The notes below the pieces were generated by a model that saw nothing but the letters and a program-made list of their open reading frames with translations, made no database searches and was not told the DNA's origin. Shown piece by piece: positions 18,746 through 27,523 of a stretch of 64,000 nt of DNA. The stretch is from Microbacterium terrae. GTDB lineage: Bacteria; Actinomycetota; Actinomycetes; Actinomycetales; Microbacteriaceae. The stretch covers positions 372,001-436,000 of the forward strand of contig NZ_JAFDSS010000001.1 of assembly GCF_017831975.1 (NCBI RefSeq), in the 5' to 3' direction. Every line of letters starts with the position of its first letter. Position 1 is the first letter of the stretch. A program made the position numbers and the translations under genes.

Positions 18746-18747
18746 TT
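18727..18747. promoter_or_regulatory. 21-bp palindromic operator between TetR and GH20
   Basis: AAACAG-N9-CTGTTT, differing at one position from the reverse complement of the site at 18032-18052. It overlaps the GH20 -10 element and lies just upstream of the TetR promoter, so the regulator at 18091-18690 can control both and itself. Confidence 0.8.
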
Positions 18748-18800
18748 GTGTGAATCGCCGCCGACTCACCGGTCAGGGGCTCCGTCGAGCAAAGGAATCC

Positions 18801-20372
18801 ATGCCCAGCCTGCCTGTCATCCCGTCCCCCGCCGTCGTCGTCCTCGGGGAGGGTGCGCTGCGCATCTCAGACCTGACGACGATCACCGTGAGTGACGAGC
18901 GCGCGCTGACGCTCGCGACACGATTCCGGGAAGATCTCGCACGCTGGGGTGGCCCCATGCTCGGCGATGTCTCGGTGACGCGTGAGCGCGTGGGCGCCTC
19001 CGTGCGTTTCGTGCTGACGAGCACCGACACCGACCCCCGGTGGCCCGGGACCCCCGGTGTCGATGACGCGCACACCGTGGTGGTCGATGAACAGGGCGTC
19101 GTGGTCGAGTCGGCGCATCTCTCGGGGCTCGTCCGAGGTGCGGCGTCCGTCATCCAGCTTCTCGCGCGAAGCGAGGGCGACCTCGGGCTCGTGCGTTTCG
19201 AGGATCGCGCTCGCTGGAGCTGGCGCGGACTCTCCGTCGACGTCGTGCGGTGGTTCGTGCCCTATGAGCAGCTCAAGCGCATCGTGGACCTGCTGGCGCT
19301 CTACAAGTTCAACGTGCTGCATCTGCACCTGAGCGACAACGAGGGCTGGCGGCTCGAGATCCCGGGCTGGCCGATGCTCACCACCGGCGAGGGCGACACA
19401 CGCGAGTACCTCACGCTCGACGAGTACGACGACCTCGTGGCGTACGCCGCCGATCGTTTCATCACGGTGGTTCCTGAGATCGACATGCCCGGCCATGTCG
19501 CTGCCGCGCTGCGCGCCTATCCCGAGCTCAACCCGATCGATGCCGCGGGGCTGGAAGGGCCGTTCCCCATCGCCAACCTTTCTCCGGACTCTGACGCCGC
19601 GTGGCGATTCCTCGACGACGTCTTGCGCACACTCGCTGCCCACACGCCCGGTCCTTTCATCCATGTCGGTGGTGACGAGGCGTTCGGAATGGACGCCGAT
19701 GCTCACGCCGCCTTCGTCAATCGCGCCATCGCGACGGTGAAGCAGCTGGGGAAGCAGTCGATCGGCTGGCAGGAGACGAGCCGGGCCGACGTCGGTCCAG
19801 ACCACATCGCGCAATACTGGGTCGACTTCAAGGTCGAGGGCGACAAGGCCCCCGAGTCGGGATCGAAGTCGCTCGACGACGTGTCGGAGTCGAGCATGGC
19901 GGCGCTGGCCGCCCACTTCGCCGAGGCGATGCTCGACGGCGAGCGGATCAACAGCAAGGGCTCTCGCCTGCTGGTGTCGCCATTGTCCCGGGCATATCTC
20001 GATCGACCCCACGGAGAGCGCTCCTGGAGCGACGCCCAGGAGGCCCTGCGGGCGCGCCTCGGGTTGCAGTACTACCCGGGGACCGCCGTGCGTGACTACC
20101 TCGAGTGGAATCCGGCCGAGATCCTCCCGGCGATCGACGAGAGCCGGATCGTCGGCGTCGAGACTGCGATCTGGTGTGAGAGCGTCAAGGACCTCGCCGA
20201 CCTCGAGGCGCTCTTGCTGCCGCGTCTTCCTGCGATCGCCGAGGTGGGTTGGTCGGCGAAGCCGACGTCGTGGGATGAGTATCGTGAACGCCTCGCGCAG
20301 CACGCCCCGCTGTGGACCGCCCAGGACTGGCGCTGGTTCGAAGTCGAAACCGTCGACTGGATACGGCGGTGA
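18801..20372 (+). CDS. Glycoside hydrolase family 20 beta-N-acetylhexosaminidase
   Basis: A 523-residue GH20 enzyme. An N-terminal GH20b-like domain (about residues 1-125) precedes the barrel. The catalytic Asp-Glu pair is in HVGGDEAFG near residues 292-293; WRGLSVDVVRWF and HLHLSDNEGWRLEI are also typical. The ATG at 18801 follows AAAGGAA; the longer open frame covers the promoter. There is no signal peptide, so it works in the cytoplasm, releasing terminal N-acetylhexosamine from imported oligosaccharides. The next gene, a ROK kinase, can phosphorylate the released sugar. Expression is probably repressed by the divergent TetR gene. Confidence 0.92.
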   Translation: MPSLPVIPSPAVVVLGEGALRISDLTTITVSDERALTLATRFREDLARWGGPMLGDVSVTRERVGASVRFVLTSTDTDPRWPGTPGVDDAHTVVVDEQGVVVESAHLSGLVRGAASVIQLLARSEGDLGLVRFEDRARWSWRGLSVDVVRWFVPYEQLKRIVDLLALYKFNVLHLHLSDNEGWRLEIPGWPMLTTGEGDTREYLTLDEYDDLVAYAADRFITVVPEIDMPGHVAAALRAYPELNPIDAAGLEGPFPIANLSPDSDAAWRFLDDVLRTLAAHTPGPFIHVGGDEAFGMDADAHAAFVNRAIATVKQLGKQSIGWQETSRADVGPDHIAQYWVDFKVEGDKAPESGSKSLDDVSESSMAALAAHFAEAMLDGERINSKGSRLLVSPLSRAYLDRPHGERSWSDAQEALRARLGLQYYPGTAVRDYLEWNPAEILPAIDESRIVGVETAIWCESVKDLADLEALLLPRLPAIAEVGWSAKPTSWDEYRERLAQHAPLWTAQDWRWFEVETVDWIRR

Positions 20373-20395
20373 CCTTCGCCGGAAGGATCCCGCGT

Positions 20396-21337
20396 GTGAC
20401 CGGAGGTGAGATCGCGGTCGGTCTCGATGTCGGAGGCACCAAGGTCTTCGGCGTCGCGATCGACGATGCCGGCGTGGTCGTCGCCAGCACGATGCTGGCG
20501 ACGCAGCGAGGCGAGGCAGGCGTGCTCGCCGGTGTCTGTGAGGCGGTCGACGACCTCGTCGCACAAACCGGAGGCGCAGCGGTCGGGAGCATCGGCATCG
20601 GGATCCCCGGCGTCGTGGATGTCGACAGCGGCATGGTCGAGCATTCGATCAACCTGGGCCTCCACCACATGGCGCTCGCAGCTCGTGTCATGGAGACGCT
20701 CGGTGTCCCCACGGCCGTCGACAACGATGTGATCCTCGCCGCCGTCGGCGAAGCAGCTCGCCGGCCCGGCATCGGATCGCTCTCGCTGCTGAGCATCGGG
20801 ACTGGCTTCGCCGCGGGATCCGTCATCGACGGAGAGCCGGTGCGCGGGTCGCGGGGGGTTGCCGGGGAGATCGGACACCTTCCGGTCGATCCACATGGGC
20901 CGGTGTGCGGGTGCGGGCAGCGAGGATGCCTCGAGCTGTTCGTGTCCGGATCGGGGATCGCGCGAATGTGGCCGGTCTCGGAGGGCCACGCGGCACTCGA
21001 CCTGGCCTCTCGTGCTGCGGCGGGTGAGCCCGACGCCGTCACGGTGTTCGGTCTCGTGATCGATCGGCTCGCCTGGGCGATACAGCAGGTCGCGCTGAGC
21101 ACCGACCCCGAGTGCATCGTCGTCGGCGGTGGAGTCGCCGCCCTCGGCGGCCTGGTGTTCGAACCGCTCGAAGAGCGTCTGCGCCGCGCCGAGGAGTGCT
21201 CGGCCTTTGTTGCTTCCCTGCAGCTGATCCGCAGGGTCGAGCCGGGCTCCGGCCCGGAGACAGCAGCCGCCGGAGCTGCCCGATACGGCCGCCGTGTCGC
21301 TGTCGGGCGGCGAGCGGCCGGACGAGTGACCGGGTGA
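20396..21337 (+). CDS. ROK family sugar kinase
   Basis: A 313-residue ROK-family protein with no DNA-binding domain, so a kinase and not a repressor. Visible motifs are the phosphate-binding GLDVGGTKVFG at the N-terminus, DNDVILAAVGEA, and the zinc site with Cys residues in CGCGQRGCLE near residues 170-180. GTG at 20396 is chosen for its GGAAGG site nine bases upstream; a GTG at 20369 overlapping the GH20 stop is an alternative. Located directly after a GH20 hexosaminidase, it most likely phosphorylates N-acetylglucosamine or glucose; the family alone does not decide. Confidence 0.88.
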   Translation: MTGGEIAVGLDVGGTKVFGVAIDDAGVVVASTMLATQRGEAGVLAGVCEAVDDLVAQTGGAAVGSIGIGIPGVVDVDSGMVEHSINLGLHHMALAARVMETLGVPTAVDNDVILAAVGEAARRPGIGSLSLLSIGTGFAAGSVIDGEPVRGSRGVAGEIGHLPVDPHGPVCGCGQRGCLELFVSGSGIARMWPVSEGHAALDLASRAAAGEPDAVTVFGLVIDRLAWAIQQVALSTDPECIVVGGGVAALGGLVFEPLEERLRRAEECSAFVASLQLIRRVEPGSGPETAAAGAARYGRRVAVGRRAAGRVTG

Positions 21338-21390
21338 CCCAGAAATGTGTTACCCACTCGAAACAATAAAAATCTCGCTGTAACGAAAAT

Positions 21391-21429
21391 TTGGATACAG
21401 TTCCAGGAACGCCTAGATAACGTTCTACG
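21391..21429 (+). promoter_or_regulatory. Promoter with LacI-type operator, first ABC operon
   Basis: An AT-rich tract (about 21345-21395) leads to TTGGAT (21391-21396), a 17-base spacer and TAGATA (21414-21419). The palindrome TAGATAACGTTCTACG (21414-21429) overlaps the -10 and matches the TAGAGAACGTTCTCTA consensus of the sites near 34.5 kb at 12 of 16 positions. Confidence 0.6.
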
Positions 21430-21504
21430 TATTCTGAGGCGGGCGGCGCGGCGAGATGCCAACCGATGCACCACCAAGGCACCAACAAAGGAGTTCACAC
21501 CACG

Positions 21505-23064
21505 ATGAATGCAATGACCAGAAGAGGAGCGCGGATCGCCGCACTCCTGACCGGCGCCGCGCTGGCCGTCTCGCTGACGGCGTGCGCGGCGGATGACTCC
21601 GTCACCGGCGAAGAGGGCTCCGAGACCCACGACCTCATCGTGGGCGCGATGGGCGGCCCCGCGAGTCTCGACCCGGCCATGCTCTACGAAGGGCAGTCGG
21701 CCTACGTGTGGAGCGCCGTGTACGACACGCTCCTGGCCAAGAACCCTGAGACCGGAGAGATCGAGGGGAACGCGGCTGAGAGCTGGGAGTACTCCGAGGA
21801 CGGCCTCACCCTCACACTCAAGATCCGCGAGGGGATGACCTTCAGTTCGGGCGATCCGGTCGACGCGGAGGCCGTCGCCGCCTCGATGAACCGTACGCGC
21901 ACCACACCCGGAACCCAGCAGTCGCGATTCGCGATGGTTTCGGACGTCGTGGCAGTCGACGACTCCACTGTCGAGGTGCAGTTCACGGAGTTCGACCCTG
22001 CCTTCCTGGAGACGCTCTTCAACGCGACCGGCGTCATCGGTGACCCGGCCACGGTCGAGGACGAGGCGACTGCGACTGACCCGGTCGGCTCCGGCCCGTA
22101 CACGCTGAGCGACGAGACCGTCGCGGGCACGGCGTACGTGCTCGAGAAGCGCGACGAGTACTGGAACGCCGACGCGTTCCCGTTCGACACGATCACCGTC
22201 AAGGTCTTCGCCGACCCCACTGCGCAGATCAACGCGCTGCAGGCCGGCGAGATCTACGCGGCAACCGTGAACCCGCAGATGATCGCCCCGTTCGAGGCGG
22301 ACGCCGAGACGTTCTCCTTCCAGACGGTGACAGGCGCCACGATCGCTGAGCTCGTCATCCTCGACCGCACCGGTGAGCGCATCCCCGCTCTGGGCGACGA
22401 ACGCGTGCGCCAGGCCATCAACATGGCCATCGATCGCGAGGGCATGGTCTCCTCCTTGATGCCCGACACCGGCGCTGCCACGAACCAGCTGTTCGGCCCG
22501 ACCGGCAACGCGTACATCGAGGAGCTCGACAGCTACTTCGATTACGACGTCGAGGCTGCCAAGGAGCTCATGGCAGACGCAGGGTACGCCGACGGCTTCA
22601 CCCTGCCGATCCCGAGCACCTACCTTTCGACCCGCTTCGAGCCGCTCCTCTCCGACCAGCTGAGCGAGATCGGCATCACGGTCGAGTGGGTCCCGACACC
22701 TCCCAACGAGATGGACGGCATCAACTTCTCCGGCAAGTACGGCGCGACCATCGCGTTCGGCTCGTTCACCGGTGGTGACCCCGGCATTCTGGAGCAGAAC
22801 TTCGGATCCGGGCAGAACAACCCGTCGGGCTACACCGACGATGTCATCGACGCTGCGATGGAGGAGATCCACGGCTCGATCGACCAGGACGCGGCTGCCG
22901 AGGCGTATCGGACCCTGAACCAGCACGTCGTGGAGATCGGGCTCACCGCACCGTTCGCCCGCATCGACACGATCTGGGTTCTGCGAGACGGCGTGGCCTA
23001 CCTCGACAGCGGTGCAAGCACCATGAACGAGATTCGCGTGTTCGGACTCGCCGAGTCCGACTGA
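21505..23064 (+). CDS. ABC transporter substrate-binding lipoprotein (peptide/oligosaccharide type)
   Basis: A 519-residue SBP_bac_5 (family 5, DppA/OppA-like) binding protein. The N-terminus has a twin-Arg-like basic start, a hydrophobic stretch and the lipobox LTAC, so the mature protein is anchored outside the membrane by Cys. The family segment TLTLKIREGMTFSSGDPVDA is preserved in pieces. ATG at 21505 is chosen because AAAGGAG precedes it; an upstream in-frame ATG at 21466 is unlikely. It heads an operon with two permease genes (one fused to an ATPase) and an ATPase gene. In glycosidase clusters this class often imports oligosaccharides instead of peptides (inference). Confidence 0.92.
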   Translation: MNAMTRRGARIAALLTGAALAVSLTACAADDSVTGEEGSETHDLIVGAMGGPASLDPAMLYEGQSAYVWSAVYDTLLAKNPETGEIEGNAAESWEYSEDGLTLTLKIREGMTFSSGDPVDAEAVAASMNRTRTTPGTQQSRFAMVSDVVAVDDSTVEVQFTEFDPAFLETLFNATGVIGDPATVEDEATATDPVGSGPYTLSDETVAGTAYVLEKRDEYWNADAFPFDTITVKVFADPTAQINALQAGEIYAATVNPQMIAPFEADAETFSFQTVTGATIAELVILDRTGERIPALGDERVRQAINMAIDREGMVSSLMPDTGAATNQLFGPTGNAYIEELDSYFDYDVEAAKELMADAGYADGFTLPIPSTYLSTRFEPLLSDQLSEIGITVEWVPTPPNEMDGINFSGKYGATIAFGSFTGGDPGILEQNFGSGQNNPSGYTDDVIDAAMEEIHGSIDQDAAAEAYRTLNQHVVEIGLTAPFARIDTIWVLRDGVAYLDSGASTMNEIRVFGLAESD

Positions 23065-23070
23065 TCCGGA

Positions 23071-23103
23071 GCGCGGCCGGGCGACATCAGCGCCCGGCCG
23101 CGC
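23071..23103 (+). terminator. Perfect stem-loop between binding-protein and permease genes
   Basis: Arms GCGCGGCCGGGCG (23071-23083) and CGCCCGGCCGCGC (23091-23103) pair perfectly over 13 bp with a 7-base loop. It sits just after the binding-protein stop and before the permease ribosome-binding site, so it is probably a partial terminator or mRNA-stabilising element that raises binding protein relative to the membrane parts. Confidence 0.7.
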
Positions 23104-23120
23104 AACCCGAGGAGCTTCCC

Positions 23121-24062
23121 TTGATCGGCTACATCCTGCGACGCGTGGGCACGACGCTCATCCTCGTGCTCGTCGTCACCTTCATCACCTTCCTCCTGCT
23201 GAGCACTTCCTTCGAGAGCGTCGCGCAGCGTCTCCTGGGCGACTCTGCCAACCCCGAGACCACCGCGGCCATGATGGCCGAACTCGGCCTGGATCGTCCC
23301 GTACCGGTTCAGTACGGCGAATGGCTCGTCACTGCAGTCCAGGGCGATTTCGGCAACTCGATCTACAACGGACTCGACGTCGGAACCACGGTCTTCCAGC
23401 GGCTGGCTGTGACGCTGTCGCTCATCATTCCGGCACTCGTCATCACCGCACTGATCAGTGTGAGCCTCGGAGTCTGGGCGGCTTCGCGCGGGGGGTTCCC
23501 CGATCGGTTCGCCCAGGGGGTCTCACTCGTGGGGTACATCGTCCCCGGTCTGCTTCTGGCGATCGTGCTGGTGCTCGTGTTCGCGGTGAACCTGAAGTGG
23601 CTCCCCGCCACCGGCTACGTGCCGATCACGACGAATGTCGTCGGATGGGCGCGCAGCATCACCCTTCCCATCATCGTTCTCGTCGTCGCCAGCGTCGCCA
23701 GCCTCACGTCACAGGTGCGCGGCACCATGATCGACGAACTCCGCAAGGACTACGTCCGCACCCTCCGCACCCGCGGAGTCTCGACGGGCCGGATCATCTA
23801 CAAACACGCGCTGCGCAATGCCGCCGGCCCCGCGTTGACGGTCCTCTCGCTCGAATTCGTCGCGATGTTCGGCGCTGCGCTCATCATCGAGAACGTGTTC
23901 GGGCTTCCCGGTATCGGATCGTTCAGCTTCGACGCAGCCCTCCAGGCTGACATTCCCATGCTCCTCGGTCTCACGGTGGTCTCGGTGCTGATGGTCGCGA
24001 CCGTCAACCTCGTCACCGACCTCGTGAACACCTGGCTCAACCCGAAAGTGAAGCTGTCGTGA
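23121..24062 (+). CDS. ABC transporter permease (DppB-like)
   Basis: A 313-residue inner-membrane permease with about six hydrophobic segments. The N-terminal MIGYILRRVGTT opening and the EAA-type loop RGVSTGRIIYKHALRNAAGP near residue 225 match the DppB/OppB family. The start is TTG at 23121 with GAGGAG upstream. Its stop overlaps the GTG of the next gene (GTGA), so the two membrane subunits are made together. It forms one half of the transmembrane channel, paired with the permease half of the following fusion protein. Confidence 0.92.
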   Translation: MIGYILRRVGTTLILVLVVTFITFLLLSTSFESVAQRLLGDSANPETTAAMMAELGLDRPVPVQYGEWLVTAVQGDFGNSIYNGLDVGTTVFQRLAVTLSLIIPALVITALISVSLGVWAASRGGFPDRFAQGVSLVGYIVPGLLLAIVLVLVFAVNLKWLPATGYVPITTNVVGWARSITLPIIVLVVASVASLTSQVRGTMIDELRKDYVRTLRTRGVSTGRIIYKHALRNAAGPALTVLSLEFVAMFGAALIIENVFGLPGIGSFSFDAALQADIPMLLGLTVVSVLMVATVNLVTDLVNTWLNPKVKLS

Positions 24063-25873
24063 CAGATAACAAGACTGCACCGCTTGCGATGCCGCCTACC
24101 ACCGAGGCGATCGCGCTCGCGAGGACTGCCGCGCCCGAGAAGCGCATGGGGCCGTTCCGCCGCCTGATGCGCGATCCTCAAGCGATCATCACTGCGAGCA
24201 TCCTCACAGTGATCGTCCTGGCCGGCATCCTCGCGCCGATCCTGGCGCCACATGGCCCCAACGACGCCGACGTCTATGCGGTGAACGCGCCGATCGGAAC
24301 GCCCGGCCACCCCCTCGGCGGTGACGGTGAAGGCCGCGACATCCTCTCGCGTCTTCTCTACTCGATCAACACGAGCACGGTCTCGGCGATCATCGGGACC
24401 GGCGTCGCGGTGCTCGTGGGTGTGACGTTCGGTCTGGTCGGCGGCTATTTCGGCTCGCGCACTCGCGCGACCACCGAATGGATCTTCAACCTGCTGATGA
24501 CGTTCCCCGGGATGCTGCTGCTGATCATGCTGATGCCCGTCACCGGTGGTGACTACCGCGTCACGATGCTGATCTTCGGTGTACTGCTCTCGCCCGGGAT
24601 CTACCGCATCGTCCGCAACGCGGTGCTCGGAGTGAAAGAGGAACTCTACGTCGACGCGGCGCGAGTCTCCGGCCTCACGACATCTCGCATCCTGTTCCGC
24701 CACGTCCTGGTGGTCGTGCGCGGGCCGGTGATCATCGCGGCGGCCTTCATGGCCGGGGCGGCGATCGGCCTCCAGTCGGGCCTCGCCTTCCTCGGCGTGG
24801 GTTCGAAGGACATCCCGAGCTTCGGCGCGATGATCGCGTCGGGGTTCCAGAACCTCTATCTCGCCCCGATGCAGTTCGTCTGGCCCAGCATTCTGCTCGG
24901 ACTCATGACCGCCTCGCTGGTGCTCCTGGGCAATTCCCTCCGCGATGCGTTCGAGGGTTCGCGTCCTGTCGCATCCAAGATGGGAGCGGGCCAGCGGGTC
25001 GCGACGACGACGACGCCGTCCGCGGTCGTCGGAGGCGACGGACCCGTGCTGCGCGTGAGCGATCTGGGCATCGCCTATCCCCAACCCGACGGCAGCGTCG
25101 TGGAGGTCGTCAAGGGCGTGACGTTCGACCTCGAGCGCGGGGAGACGCTCGGTCTTGTCGGTGAGTCCGGCTCGGGGAAGACTCAGACAGCTTTCGCGGT
25201 GCTGGGCGTCTTGCCCAACGAGGCGATCATCACCAGCGGATCGATCCTCTTCGAGGGTCGGGAACTGCTCGGCCTGGATGACAGGCAGATGTCGGCGTTG
25301 CGCGGGCGAGCGATCGCCTATGTGCCCCAGGAGCCGATGTCGAATCTCGATCCGTCCTACACGATCGGCTCTCAGCTCATCGAGAGCCTGCGGGCGACTC
25401 AGCGGGTGTCGCGGGCCGAGGCGAAGGAGCGCATACTCGCACTGCTCGATCGCTGCGGTATCGCCGACCCGCACCGTGCCTTCGGATCTTATCCGCACGA
25501 GATCTCGGGCGGCATGGCGCAGCGTGTGCTGATCGCCGGTGCCGTCGCGAGCCGTCCGAAACTGCTCATCGCGGACGAGCCGACAACGGCGCTCGATGTC
25601 ACGGTGCAGGCCGAGATCCTCGACCTGCTCAGGGAGCTGCAGGGCGAGCTCGGCATGGCCGTGCTTCTGGTCACGCACAACTTCGGCGTTGTCGCCGACA
25701 GCTGCACAAGCCTGGCGGTGATGCGATCGGGAGAGATCGTCGAAACAGGCAAGACGATCGATGTCTTCCGGGCACCGACGCACGAGTACACGGTCGGGCT
25801 GCTCGACAGCATCCTCGATGAGGACAAGGTCCGAGAAGAACTGACGCCGACCGCGGAGGAGATGGTGCGATGA
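24059..25873 (+). CDS. Fused ABC permease-ATPase (DppC-DppD-like)
   Basis: A 604-residue fusion. Residues 1 to about 310 are a DppC-type permease with six hydrophobic segments and the loop ARVSGLTTSRILFRHVL. Residues from about 325 form a DppD-type ATPase: Walker A GESGSGKTQ near residue 368, signature SGGMAQR, Walker B LLIADEPT and the switch His in THNF. The fusion is in frame with no stop or frameshift. Start GTG overlaps the preceding stop (GTGA), and its own TGA overlaps the ATG of the next ATPase (ATGA). The same unusual fusion occurs at 37108-38910. Confidence 0.93.
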   Translation: MTDNKTAPLAMPPTTEAIALARTAAPEKRMGPFRRLMRDPQAIITASILTVIVLAGILAPILAPHGPNDADVYAVNAPIGTPGHPLGGDGEGRDILSRLLYSINTSTVSAIIGTGVAVLVGVTFGLVGGYFGSRTRATTEWIFNLLMTFPGMLLLIMLMPVTGGDYRVTMLIFGVLLSPGIYRIVRNAVLGVKEELYVDAARVSGLTTSRILFRHVLVVVRGPVIIAAAFMAGAAIGLQSGLAFLGVGSKDIPSFGAMIASGFQNLYLAPMQFVWPSILLGLMTASLVLLGNSLRDAFEGSRPVASKMGAGQRVATTTTPSAVVGGDGPVLRVSDLGIAYPQPDGSVVEVVKGVTFDLERGETLGLVGESGSGKTQTAFAVLGVLPNEAIITSGSILFEGRELLGLDDRQMSALRGRAIAYVPQEPMSNLDPSYTIGSQLIESLRATQRVSRAEAKERILALLDRCGIADPHRAFGSYPHEISGGMAQRVLIAGAVASRPKLLIADEPTTALDVTVQAEILDLLRELQGELGMAVLLVTHNFGVVADSCTSLAVMRSGEIVETGKTIDVFRAPTHEYTVGLLDSILDEDKVREELTPTAEEMVR

Positions 25874-26706
25874 CCCAGACGCTTCTCGAGGTCGACGACC
25901 TCCGCGTCAGCTTCCCTGGCAAAGGCTTCCGGGCGAAGCCTGTCGAGGTGGTCCACGGCGTCTCGCTGGAGATCGCACGGGGCGAAACGCTGGGCATCGT
26001 CGGAGAGTCGGGATCCGGCAAGACCACGATCGGTCGTGCTGTGCTCGGGCTCGTGCCGCCCAGCGCCGGGAGGATCTCATTCGACGGGCATGACATCACG
26101 CATGCAGGCAAGCGCACCCGCCGCGCCCTGGCGCGGGACATCCAGGTGATCTTCCAGGATCCGTACACGTCATTGAACCCTGCGATGACGGTCGGAGACA
26201 TCCTGACCGAGCCGCTTGTCGCGCAGGGCAGAACGCAGCGCGACGCGAGGGAACGCGTGAAGTCGCTGCTCGACCACGTCGGCCTTCCCTTCAACGCCTC
26301 CGAGCGACTGCCACGCGAGTTCTCTGGAGGACAGCGTCAGCGTGTGGCCATCGCTCGCGCGCTCGCACCGGATCCGCGCCTCATCGTGTGCGATGAGCCG
26401 GTATCGGCGCTCGACCTGTCGACGCAGGCTCGCGTGCTCGACCTGCTCATCGATATCCAGCGGGAGACAGGGGTGGCTTACCTGTTCGTGTCGCATGATC
26501 TTGCCGTCGTGCGACACATCAGTCACCGGGTGGCTGTCGTCTATCGTGGCGACATCGTCGAGACCGGGCCGGCCGCAATGGTCACCCGCTCGCCTGAGCA
26601 CACCTACACCCAGAGGCTGTTGCTTGCGGCGCCGATCGCCGACCCCGAGCGACAGGCCGAGCGTCGCGCCGAGCGCCGTGCGGCCCTGGATTCCGAACTC
26701 GTCTAA
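25870..26706 (+). CDS. ABC transporter ATP-binding protein (DppF-like)
   Basis: A 278-residue ATPase subunit. Walker A is GESGSGKTT near residue 46, the signature FSGGQRQR, Walker B LIVCDEPVSALD and the switch His in SHDL; the short C-terminal tail with the oligopeptide-type motif (HTYTQRLLLAAP) is present. It is the second nucleotide-binding subunit, partnering the ATPase half of the fusion protein. ATG overlaps the upstream stop (ATGA). The gene is followed by a strong hairpin, so the operon ends here. Confidence 0.93.
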   Translation: MTQTLLEVDDLRVSFPGKGFRAKPVEVVHGVSLEIARGETLGIVGESGSGKTTIGRAVLGLVPPSAGRISFDGHDITHAGKRTRRALARDIQVIFQDPYTSLNPAMTVGDILTEPLVAQGRTQRDARERVKSLLDHVGLPFNASERLPREFSGGQRQRVAIARALAPDPRLIVCDEPVSALDLSTQARVLDLLIDIQRETGVAYLFVSHDLAVVRHISHRVAVVYRGDIVETGPAAMVTRSPEHTYTQRLLLAAPIADPERQAERRAERRAALDSELV

Positions 26707-26732
26707 AGCTCCGTGGCACGCTGATGCGGGCG

Positions 26733-26780
26733 CGCGTGCACCGGCCTGCTGTGCTCGACGTGCGGCGGCCGGTGCACGCG
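26733..26780. terminator. Strong bidirectional terminator hairpin
   Basis: Arms CGCGTGCACCGGCC (26733-26746) and GGCCGGTGCACGCG (26767-26780) pair perfectly over 14 bp. It lies between the end of the first ABC operon and the end of the convergent TetR gene. Confidence 0.82.
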
Positions 26781-26788
26781 TGCGCATG

Positions 26789-27430
26789 TCACTCTTTCAG
26801 GGCGGGGATGTACTGGCTCAGATAGGCACCGAGCGCCACCGACGGGCGAGTAGTGGTGCGATCGTAGATGTGCTGAAGGTGAAGCCCGTCACTGAGCGCC
26901 ATGAACGACCCGGCGAGCTCGGCGTCGGACATCGCCGCATCGACCTCGCCGCGAGCGCGGAGCTCGCCGAACACCGCGGCGAGGAAGCCGCGCCACTCGG
27001 TGTAATTGCTCATGTAGTGTTCGTGCGCGGGATGGCGAGGGTCGGTCGCCTCAGCTTGCAGCACCGTGCGCATCTCGACGAGATTCGGCGCTTCCTCCAG
27101 CGCTGCCTCCTGAGCCAGCACCGCGCGGAGCAACGTGATCGGATCGTCGCCGGTGATCGCATCGGATGACCGGTGTTCGTGTCGCTCGAGGACGGCGATC
27201 AGGAGGTCTTCGCGCGTCGGGAAATGATGCACGAGTCCTCGGTCGGTGATGCCCGCCAACTCTGCGATGTCCTTGATCGTGGTGGCGCGGAATCCGTTCG
27301 CTGCATACAGCACCTCGCACGCGTCGACGATCCGCTCTCGGGTTCGAGCCGTCTTCGCGTACGGGCCTCGGCGACGACCGTTCCCCGCGGATGCGACCGC
27401 CGAGTCATCCACTGTGGTCGCGTCTTCCAT
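26789..27430 (-). CDS. TetR family transcriptional regulator
   Basis: A 213-residue TetR protein. After a basic N-terminal tail (GRRRGPYAKTARTRERIV), the HTH lies at about residues 28-75 with ATTIKDIAELAGITDRGLVHHF. The C-terminal half resembles the ligand domain of the TetR at 5189-5818. ATG at 27430 follows a G-rich stretch; an in-frame GTG at 27451 is an alternative. It is divergent from a GNAT acetyltransferase gene across a large inverted repeat (27470-27499), and convergent with the first ABC operon. Its targets are probably itself and the GNAT gene. Confidence 0.87.
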   Translation of the reverse strand: MEDATTVDDSAVASAGNGRRRGPYAKTARTRERIVDACEVLYAANGFRATTIKDIAELAGITDRGLVHHFPTREDLLIAVLERHEHRSSDAITGDDPITLLRAVLAQEAALEEAPNLVEMRTVLQAEATDPRHPAHEHYMSNYTEWRGFLAAVFGELRARGEVDAAMSDAELAGSFMALSDGLHLQHIYDRTTTRPSVALGAYLSQYIPALKE

Positions 27431-27469
27431 CGGCCCCCGTCGTCCTGTCACTGTGATTTCAGTCTACGT

Positions 27470-27499
27470 CCGAATATCTCGTTGAAATGGAGTATTCGG
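27470..27499. promoter_or_regulatory. Inverted repeat, probable TetR operator
   Basis: Arms CCGAATATCTC (27470-27480) and GAGTATTCGG (27490-27499) form an interrupted palindrome in the 93-bp gap between the TetR gene and the GNAT gene. An overlapping GTTG...CAAC pair extends the symmetry. Its position fits a TetR-family operator. Confidence 0.55.
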
Positions 27500-27523
27500 C
27501 CAACATTCTTCTACGCTGACACC

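Noticed and set aside
20185..25783. Long antisense open frames opposite the GH20, ROK and first ABC operon
   Set aside because: Composition is Arg/Asp/His-rich low-information sequence caused by high third-position GC; the plus-strand genes carry all motifs.
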